Part shown: positions 58,634-64,000 of the stretch, one piece after another
How positions within the stretch are numbered: position 1 is the first letter of the stretch
How the letters are laid out: each line of letters begins with the position of its first letter
Assembly (NCBI RefSeq): GCF_004167665.1
Contig: NZ_SEWE01000004.1
Coordinates: 1-64,000, forward strand
Reading direction: 5' to 3'
DNA: 64,000 bases
From: Hymenobacter persicinus
GTDB lineage: Bacteria > Bacteroidota > Bacteroidia > Cytophagales > Hymenobacteraceae
Notes under the pieces: model-generated
What the model saw: the letters and a program-made list of their open reading frames with translations, nothing else
Databases searched by the model: none
Told to the model about the DNA's origin: nothing
Translations under genes and position numbers: made by a program

Positions 58634-59356
58634 GTGATAAAGTACATCCGGTTCGACCAGCAGTTTGACGCCGCCCGGCTGCAGCAGGAGCTGACCCAGC
58701 TGGAGGCCGCCCAGTGGTACGACCACTACAACCGCCAGGGCTACGAAGGCAGCTGGAGCACCCTGCAGCTGCGCGCCCCCCACGGCCGGCCCGACAACAA
58801 CGTCGCGGCCTTTGCTGGGACTTCCGCCCCCAGCCTGACCTACCAGGATACGCCCCTGCTGGCCCAGTGCCCCTACATCCGGGAGGTGCTGGACTTCTTT
58901 CGGATAGAGAAAACCTCCGTGCGGCTGATGAAGCTGGAGGCCGGCGCCGTCATCAAGCCCCACCACGACCACGACCTGAACTTCGAGCAGGGCGAGGTGC
59001 GCCTGCACGTGCCGGTGACGACGAACCCGCAGCTGAAATTCTACCTCGAGCAGGAGCGGCTGGTGATGCAGGAGGGCTCTTGCTGGTATCTCAACCTGGC
59101 CCGGCAGCACAGCGTGCGAAACGACGGCCCCACCGACCGGGTCCACCTGGTTATCGACGGCTTGGTCAACGACTGGCTGCGGCAGTACATCCACGACCCG
59201 CGGCACCACACCGTAACCATGCCCGATCCGTCGCCCAATGCCCGGTTCAGCCCCGCCGACCAGCTCCGGATGATTGACCAGCTGCGGCAGCTGGGCACCG
59301 CCACGGCAGATAAGCTGGCCGACGAAATGCAGGCCGCCTTGCCGCCGGCCATCTAA
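58634..59356 (+). CDS. Aspartyl/asparaginyl beta-hydroxylase-like Fe(II)/2-oxoglutarate dioxygenase
   Basis: A 240-residue dioxygenase. The double-stranded beta-helix has the Fe(II) motif HHDHD at 110-114 (within IKPHHDHDLNFEQG) and the distal His159 with Arg163 for 2-oxoglutarate in ARQHSVRND. LHVPVTTNPQLKFYL lies between. It resembles the aspartyl/asparaginyl hydroxylase domain family, which in bacteria also hydroxylates free amino acids, peptides or lipids. The start is GTG at 58634. It is 15 bp before an APS kinase gene. The C-terminal 45 residues (SPADQLRMIDQLRQLG) form an extra helical tail. Substrate unknown. Confidence 0.87.
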   Translation: MIKYIRFDQQFDAARLQQELTQLEAAQWYDHYNRQGYEGSWSTLQLRAPHGRPDNNVAAFAGTSAPSLTYQDTPLLAQCPYIREVLDFFRIEKTSVRLMKLEAGAVIKPHHDHDLNFEQGEVRLHVPVTTNPQLKFYLEQERLVMQEGSCWYLNLARQHSVRNDGPTDRVHLVIDGLVNDWLRQYIHDPRHHTVTMPDPSPNARFSPADQLRMIDQLRQLGTATADKLADEMQAALPPAI

Positions 59357-59371
59357 GCCAACCGTACCCCC

Positions 59372-59911
59372 ATGTCTATTCTTATGCTGACCGGCCTATC
59401 GGGAGCCGGAAAATCAACGCTGGCCCGGGCCCTGCAAGGCAGGCTGGAGCAGGCCGGGCACCGGGTGGCCCTGGTCGACGGCGACCAGTTTCGCCTCACC
59501 CTCAGCCGGGACCTGGGCTTCTCGGAGACCGACCGGCGGGAAAACATCCGTCGGCTGATGGCGGTGGCCGCCGAGAAAAAGCGGGCGGGCTTCCTCGTGC
59601 TGGTGGCCGCCATCAACCCCTTCGACGACCAGCGCCGCCAGCTGGCCGCAACCTTGGGGGCCTTGACGGTTTACGTGGCCTGCCCACTGCCCGTGCTGGT
59701 GGCCCGCGACACGAAAGGCCTGTACCGGCGCGCCCTGCTGCCCGACACCCACCCGGAGAAGCTCCACAACCTAACCGGCGTGAATGACCGCTACGACGTG
59801 CCCCCGCACCCCGACTTTACCGTGGACACGGCCACGACGCCGGTGGAAACGGCGGCGGAGCGTCTGTATGAGTTTGTGGTAGCTACTCTGCGAGGGCTGC
59901 CCGCTGCCTGA
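59372..59911 (+). CDS. cysC: Adenylylsulfate (APS) kinase CysC
   Basis: CysC makes PAPS, the sulfate donor, from APS and ATP. The 179 residues have the P-loop GLSGAGKST (8-16), the APS-site DGDQFRLTLSRDLGFS (in place of the common DGDNVR), RRENIRRLMAVAAEK, LVLVAAINPFDDQRR and the lid RDTKGLYRRAL, then LTGVNDRYDVPPHPDF. There is no ATP sulfurylase fused to it. It is 15 bp from the beta-hydroxylase gene and its end overlaps that of the convergent sulfotransferase gene by 29 bp. It probably supplies PAPS to that sulfotransferase. Confidence 0.93.
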   Translation: MSILMLTGLSGAGKSTLARALQGRLEQAGHRVALVDGDQFRLTLSRDLGFSETDRRENIRRLMAVAAEKKRAGFLVLVAAINPFDDQRRQLAATLGALTVYVACPLPVLVARDTKGLYRRALLPDTHPEKLHNLTGVNDRYDVPPHPDFTVDTATTPVETAAERLYEFVVATLRGLPAA

Positions 59912-60881
59912 GCGCCTCCAGCTGGTTGTATAAAGCCATGGTGGGAGCCAGAAAAGCGGGGGACTCTTCCTGGTTGTCGGCCTCCTGAAACGCCTGGCCG
60001 GGGTATTTGGCGTGAAATCCGGCCCGCTCCGCCACCTGGCGGGCGTAGTGGTCAGGGAAGGGAATGCCGGTGGCCGCCACGATTTTTCGCAACCCGGCCT
60101 CCGCGCCCTCGCTGTAGTTGAGCAGGATGCTGTGTGGGTCGGAGCCGACCACGGTGAGCATCTTCTTCAGGTAGCTGTGCAGCACGTTGGCCATGTGCCG
60201 GTCGAGGTCGTACTCGGCGGCCTGCTCGGGGCCAAACCCAAACAGGGCCGGCTCCAGCATCCCGGGCACTGCCTGCACGCTCCGGCGCCGCTGCTGCGAC
60301 TGAAGCACCTCCCAGGGGTTGCGGTACAGCAGCACGAAAGGCACCGTTGGGTAAAGCTGCCGCAGCTGCTCGTAGAAATGCAGGTGCCAGCTGTCGGCCT
60401 TCACGAACACGTGCTCCGGGATGTGCGGGGCACTGCCCGCGTAAAGCTGCAAGGCGGCGTGAAACAGGCGGCCCGCAGCCGCCGGGGTTACCGCCGGGCA
60501 GCTCAACGGCAGACGCAGCAGCTCGTCAAAAAATGGCACTTCCGACAGCACCAGGTGCTGGGGCTGTAAGGCCAGCAGCTGGGAAAACAGCGTGGAGCCG
60601 CAGCGGGAAACGTGGAAAATAATGGCCGTGGGCGCGCGGCCGGGACCGCCGCGGGCCGCCCACTCCGGCAGCAGGTCGACGTGGGCCGCCCCTTTAAACG
60701 GCTGCTGATTGACCGGGGCCGCCCGCAGCCGGGTCAGCGTCTGGTCGAAAAAGGGCTCGGTGAAGGTATCCGCCGTATTGGTCAGCCACTCGCAGAGGAG
60801 GGGATTGGCTTTTTGCAGCCGGTAGGGAAACTGCTGGCCCAGAGAAGCAGCGGCCGGGGTGGAAGGAGGGGTAGTGCTCAC
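59883..60881 (-). CDS. Sulfotransferase family protein
   Basis: A 332-residue PAPS-dependent sulfotransferase fold. The 5'-phosphosulfate-binding loop is VSRCGSTLFSQLL at 91-103; the 3'-phosphate region is LLYRNPWEVLQSQQRRR near 183-200. LVLSEVPFFDELLRLP and SILLNYSEGAEAGLRKIV are typical of the group. No membrane segment or signal peptide. The acceptor is not known. It faces the cysC gene convergently. The start is GTG at 60881, preceded 4 bp upstream by TATACTTG, a near -7 element, so the mRNA may be leaderless. Confidence 0.85.
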   Translation of the reverse strand: MSTTPPSTPAAASLGQQFPYRLQKANPLLCEWLTNTADTFTEPFFDQTLTRLRAAPVNQQPFKGAAHVDLLPEWAARGGPGRAPTAIIFHVSRCGSTLFSQLLALQPQHLVLSEVPFFDELLRLPLSCPAVTPAAAGRLFHAALQLYAGSAPHIPEHVFVKADSWHLHFYEQLRQLYPTVPFVLLYRNPWEVLQSQQRRRSVQAVPGMLEPALFGFGPEQAAEYDLDRHMANVLHSYLKKMLTVVGSDPHSILLNYSEGAEAGLRKIVAATGIPFPDHYARQVAERAGFHAKYPGQAFQEADNQEESPAFLAPTMALYNQLEALRQRAALAE

Positions 60882-60919
60882 CGTGCAAGTATAGCCAAGG
60901 CGGCAGACTTCCCGACAAC

Positions 60920-60949
60920 AAAAAACGGGGCCGTAGGGCCCCGTTTTTA
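60920..60949 (-). terminator. Terminator of slyD
   Basis: ACGGGGCC (60925-60932) pairs with GGCCCCGT (60937-60944) around GTAG, extended by A/U pairs; on the minus strand five or six U follow. It lies 25 bp after the slyD stop. Confidence 0.88.
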
Positions 60950-60973
60950 TTAGCTGCCGTAAATGGCTAAGCC

Positions 60974-61489
60974 TTAGTGGTGATGGCCGCCTTCGCCGTG
61001 CACGTGGCCGTGGTCCAGCTCTTCCTTGGTGGCTTCGCGCACGTCGGCTACTTTGCCGTCGAAGTGCATAACCATGCCGGCCAGGGGGTGGTTGAAGTCC
61101 ATCTTGACGCTGTCGGTGCCAATTTCAACTACTTTACCCTGCATGTGGTTGCCCTGGTTGTCGGCCATGGGCAGGAAGTTGCCTTCCTGGAGCATTTCCT
61201 CGTCAAGCTGGCCGTCGACCTTGAATACATCCTTCGGAATCTCAACGACAGCCTGCTGGTCGTATTCGCCGTAGGCTTGCTCGGGGGTGAGGGAAAAGGC
61301 GAAGGCGTCGCCGGCGGCTTTGCCATCGAGCTGACGCTCAAATTCTTCGGGAAGGCCGCTCTGGCCAAACAGGAACACCATCGGCGCGTCGGCCTCGGCC
61401 GACTCGACGAGGACATTTTCCTGGTTTTCGTCGGTCACGCTCAAATCGTAGGTGATGGTGACGACTTTATTGGGGCTGATCTGGGCCAT
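60974..61489 (-). CDS. slyD: FKBP-type peptidyl-prolyl isomerase SlyD
   Basis: SlyD is a prolyl isomerase and metal-handling chaperone. The 171 residues have the split FKBP domain (KVVTITYDLSVTDENQENVL, MVFLFGQSGLPEEFERQLDG) with the insert-in-flap domain (YGEYDQQAVVEIPKDVF to DFNHPLAGMVMHFDG) and a short His-rich tail, HGHVHGEGGHHH, that should bind Ni or other metals. The NHPLAGM motif is diagnostic. Single-gene unit, with a terminator following. Confidence 0.95.
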   Translation of the reverse strand: MAQISPNKVVTITYDLSVTDENQENVLVESAEADAPMVFLFGQSGLPEEFERQLDGKAAGDAFAFSLTPEQAYGEYDQQAVVEIPKDVFKVDGQLDEEMLQEGNFLPMADNQGNHMQGKVVEIGTDSVKMDFNHPLAGMVMHFDGKVADVREATKEELDHGHVHGEGGHHH

Positions 61490-61703
61490 AATCGGGGTGG
61501 ATTAGGTATCCGGGTTGGGTGAAAAAACAGTTTAGGGCGGCTAGTTACGCAAAAAGGTCAGCAAACCCGTTTGGTTCCAGCTACGTGGTAAGTACATACC
61601 GGAAGCCGCGGACCAAGGTTGTGAGCCGGCTCCACCACGCGCCGTCGAAGGCTGGCCCTGTCTTTCGGCCGGCGCTAGGGAGTGAAGTTTTGGCCAGAAA
61701 CTG

Positions 61704-61738
61704 AAAGCCCCAGCGGCCGGGGCTGCCAGGGCTTTTTT
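61704..61738 (+). terminator. Plus-oriented terminator in the slyD/helicase spacer
   Basis: AAAGCCC (61704-61710) pairs with GGGCTTT (61729-61735), with inner CAGC/GCTG, and six T (61733-61738) follow on plus. Only AAA lies on the other side, so it is directional. Both flanking genes are on minus; what it would terminate on plus is unclear. Confidence 0.6.
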
Positions 61739-61759
61739 GTAGAAACTTAGTGTTTGTGT

Positions 61760-63742
61760 CTACTGCAGCTCCCAGGCCGTGCGGTAGGCCCCAATGCTTT
61801 CCACGTAGTCCAGAAAGGCCTTATAGAAGGGGTGGGAGCCCAGGGTGCTGGAGTCGCCGACGATGAGCAGCTTTTTGCGGGCCCGGGTCATGCCCACGTT
61901 CATGCGGCGGATGTCGGAGAGGAACCCGATTTCAGCCTGGGCATTGGAGCGGGTCAGGCTGATGGCAATGATGTCGCGCTCCTGCCCCTGAAACGAGTCG
62001 ACGGTGCCGATGCTGAGCATGCGGTGCTCCAGGAGGCCCATGAGCTCGTCGTTGTCTTCCACCGCATCCTTGAGGTAGTTGATCTGGGCCCGGTAGGGGG
62101 CAATGACGCCGATGGTGAGCAAGTCTTCCTCGTGGTCGGCGGGGTCATACACTTCCAGCAGCTGCGAGAGGCGCTTGAGCAGCAGGTCGGCTTCCTCGGG
62201 GTTGGCAATCGAGCGGCTTTCCTCGATGCCCAGTTCCTGAAAGCCGAAGCCGGCCGTGTCGAGAAACTCCACCGGCAGGTCGGGGGCAAAGCGCAGGTCG
62301 TAGGCGGGCAAATCGGCGTGGGCTACGGTGGGCGCGGCTTTGAGGCGGCCGTCGTAGAATTGCTCGGAGCTAAATTCCATGATCTGCTCGTGCATGCGGT
62401 ACTGCACCTCCAGCATCCGGGCCGCGTCGGGCTGGCGGTGAATGCACTTCTCAAACAGGGTTTCGCGCAGTCCGTCGCGGGCAGCCTTTTCGCTTTTCAC
62501 CGTGGGCGGCAGCTGCTGATGGTCGCCGGCCAGCACCACCCGGCCCGCCTTGGTAATCGGAATCCAGCAGCCCGGCTCCAGGGCTTGGGCCGCCTCGTCG
62601 ATAAACACGGTTTCGTAGGTCAGGTGGCGGATGGCCCGGTTGGAGGCGCCCACCAGCGTGCAGGTTATCACCTGCACCTTGTCGAGCAAATCCTCGGTGA
62701 TGTAGCGCTCCAGATTGTCGGAATCCTGGAGCAGCAAATGGGCTTGCTCCTTGAGCAGGCGGCGCTGCTCGCGTTCCTCCCAGCCGTAGTGGCGCTTGAA
62801 CTTGCCGGCCTGCTCCCGGTACTGCTCGGCGGTCTGGCGCATGGCGCGCAACTCCCCGTAGCTCTTGTGCTCCATGATCTGGGCGTCGAGGGTGTGGTGG
62901 AGTAGCAAATCCGACACGCGGGAGGGGTTGCCCATGCGAATCACGTTCACGCCCCGCTCGGCCAGCTTTTCGGTGAGCAGGTCTACGGCCGTATTCGAGG
63001 GCGCGCACACCAGCACCCGCCGTTCACGCCGGATGGTTTCCAGGATGGCCTGGACTAGCGTCGTGGTTTTGCCGGTGCCGGGCGGGCCGTGGATGATGGC
63101 CACGTCCTTGGCCGCCAGCACGTGGCGCACGGCCGCCAGCTGGCTTTCATTCAGGGGCGAAGGGTAGTAGAGGGTGGATTCCGACTCGTCGCGGTAGCGG
63201 GCGGGCTTGGCGCCCAGCAGCACGTCGCGCAGCTCGGCCAGGCGGGTTTCGTAGGCGCCCATCACCTTGCCCAGGGCAAACTCCATCTCCCGGTAGCTGA
63301 CCTCGTCGAAGGTCAGGTCCACGCCCAGCTTGCCGTCGTCAATCCAGTCGGGCAAATCTTCCTTGGTGGTGGCCAGCAGAATCTTGTTGCGCTTGACGCT
63401 GGTAATGACTCCGCTGAGCGTGGGCCGGTCGGTGGCGGCGCGGCCGGGAATGTTGCCGAAGAGGGCGGCGTTTTTGCCCACCTGAAACAGGTGCAGGCCG
63501 GTTTGGGCGGCGGGCCGCTCAATTTCGAGCACCAGCTTGCCGCCGAAGCCAATTTCCTCCTTGGTGATTTTGACCGGGTACCAGGTCAGGCCGCGCTTCT
63601 GCCGCTCGCCGATGGTAGCCTGGGCACTCTTGATTTTAAACTGTTCGAGGTCCTCCTGCTGCTCGAGCTTCAGGAGGGCCTGGACCTTGCGCAGCTCTTT
63701 TTCCAGGGCGTACGGGTCGGTATAGGTAGGTTGTTCAGACAA
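61760..63742 (-). CDS. IGHMBP2/UPF1-like superfamily 1B DNA/RNA helicase
   Basis: A 660-residue helicase. An N-terminal beta-barrel/stalk (about 30-190) precedes RecA domain 1 with Walker A GPPGTGKTTTLVQA near residue 220 and the DEAA box in VFIDEAAQALEPG near 380, then QLPPTVKSEKA. RecA domain 2 has VQYRMHEQIMEFSSEQFY, VIAPYRAQINYLKDA, TVDSFQGQERDIIAISLTRS and GMTRARKKLLIVGD. It fits the IGHMBP2 family of 5'-3' helicases (bacterial members called AAA or IGHMBP2 helicase). The likely start is TTG at 63742 (MSEQPTYTDPYALEKELRK); a TTG at 63787 would add 15 residues of poor quality. Confidence 0.88.
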   Translation of the reverse strand: MSEQPTYTDPYALEKELRKVQALLKLEQQEDLEQFKIKSAQATIGERQKRGLTWYPVKITKEEIGFGGKLVLEIERPAAQTGLHLFQVGKNAALFGNIPGRAATDRPTLSGVITSVKRNKILLATTKEDLPDWIDDGKLGVDLTFDEVSYREMEFALGKVMGAYETRLAELRDVLLGAKPARYRDESESTLYYPSPLNESQLAAVRHVLAAKDVAIIHGPPGTGKTTTLVQAILETIRRERRVLVCAPSNTAVDLLTEKLAERGVNVIRMGNPSRVSDLLLHHTLDAQIMEHKSYGELRAMRQTAEQYREQAGKFKRHYGWEEREQRRLLKEQAHLLLQDSDNLERYITEDLLDKVQVITCTLVGASNRAIRHLTYETVFIDEAAQALEPGCWIPITKAGRVVLAGDHQQLPPTVKSEKAARDGLRETLFEKCIHRQPDAARMLEVQYRMHEQIMEFSSEQFYDGRLKAAPTVAHADLPAYDLRFAPDLPVEFLDTAGFGFQELGIEESRSIANPEEADLLLKRLSQLLEVYDPADHEEDLLTIGVIAPYRAQINYLKDAVEDNDELMGLLEHRMLSIGTVDSFQGQERDIIAISLTRSNAQAEIGFLSDIRRMNVGMTRARKKLLIVGDSSTLGSHPFYKAFLDYVESIGAYRTAWELQ

Positions 63743-63828
63743 AAGGGAAGGCTGTTTATGAGTCCGTGATAACAACGGAAACGGCAAAATGGTGGCCGAA
63801 GGTCGGGCAGAAAATCGGAAGGAGCAGT

Positions 63829-64000
63829 TTAAAGCCGGTTCATGCCGGTGGAGCGGCTCAGGTAGGATTCCAATTCAGCCATGTCACGGAAAATAGGGCA
63901 AGCAACGTCTATAAACTCCTGCAAAGCTGATTCACTGTCTAGATGCATATCTAGGAGAAACCCTTCTTCGTCGAAATCCATGTGGTCAACTAAATCATCG
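63829..64000 (-). CDS. C-terminus of a hypothetical acidic protein (partial)
   Basis: An open frame of 57 codons enters from the right edge and ends at the TAA 63831-63829. The residues read DDLVDHMDFDEEGFLLDMHL, then SESALQEFIDVACPIFRDMA and ESYLSRSTGMNRL. The pattern is acidic and helical with no motif I recognise. It lies upstream of the helicase gene on the same strand, 86 bp away. The N-terminus is beyond the window. I believe it is a real gene because the frame is open to the edge and the amino-acid usage is protein-like. Confidence 0.6.
   Translation of the reverse strand, partial: DDLVDHMDFDEEGFLLDMHLDSESALQEFIDVACPIFRDMAELESYLSRSTGMNRL

Overview
The window looks like chromosome of a GC-rich member of the Bacteroidetes (Bacteroidota), most likely a Hymenobacter-type Cytophagales bacterium. 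The evidence is the TAnnTTTG -7 promoter elements upstream of at least 14 genes, a type III (GlnN) glutamine synthetase, the long IspG form with an insertion domain, a porin-like outer-membrane protein behind lpxK, a T9SS C-terminal-domain protein, a CrtA-like carotenoid oxygenase, and frequent GTG/TTG starts. No rRNA, tRNA, CRISPR array, IS element or prophage was recognised. Genus is inference, since no search was run.

Layout. 1-7.2 kb, minus strand: groEL (cut by the window edge) and groES, then secG with a TPR protein, lptE with a sigma-54 activator, and miaB. 7.3-15 kb: HAD hydrolase, CAT-fold acetyltransferase, pabB-type synthase, secreted TPR protein, zinc-ribbon coiled coil, Nif3 protein. 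13.7-23 kb, all minus: a two-component system followed by four transport genes (MHS-family MFS, TonB receptor, AEC carrier, dicarboxylate symporter). 23-27.5 kb: SMUG2-type glycosylase, then lpxK, porin and miaE on plus. 27.6-39 kb: GH2 glycosidase, lipoprotein, a secreted protein of the family often labelled asparagine synthetase B, a MacB-like permease, a gene-poor 0.7 kb, an XRE repressor-like gene with its operators, mtaB and an LTA-synthase-like sulfatase. 39-46 kb: glnN, a tandem-repeat lipoprotein, a minimal T9SS-tail protein, quinone oxidoreductase, two thioredoxin-fold proteins. 46.8-54 kb: ispG, HAD phosphatase, DUF6728, YjbR, and an Rrf2 regulator beside an NAD(P)-binding protein. 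53.6-64 kb: leuS, CrtA-like, PPOX-fold protein, ACP phosphodiesterase, a hydroxylase/APS-kinase/sulfotransferase trio, slyD and an IGHMBP2-type helicase.

Most unusual structure: (1) a dispersed repeat family, three copies at 7.2, 8.7 and 22.1 kb, whose arms are 8-bp-periodic (GTGANNNN) inverted repeats and which supply the stop codons of four adjacent genes; (2) an unrelated ~90 bp inverted repeat inserted in frame inside ispG; (3) two related double-hairpin elements with a shared loop and a compensatory base change, one behind its own promoter, i.e. a candidate small RNA family; (4) two identical-architecture operators, ATTGTAAC-N7-GTTACAAT, in front of the Rrf2 gene and its neighbour; (5) three ACTCATTTGGGT-type sites around the start of the XRE gene; (6) an Asp/Asn beta-hydroxylase, APS kinase and sulfotransferase trio, a possible hydroxylation/sulfation pathway.
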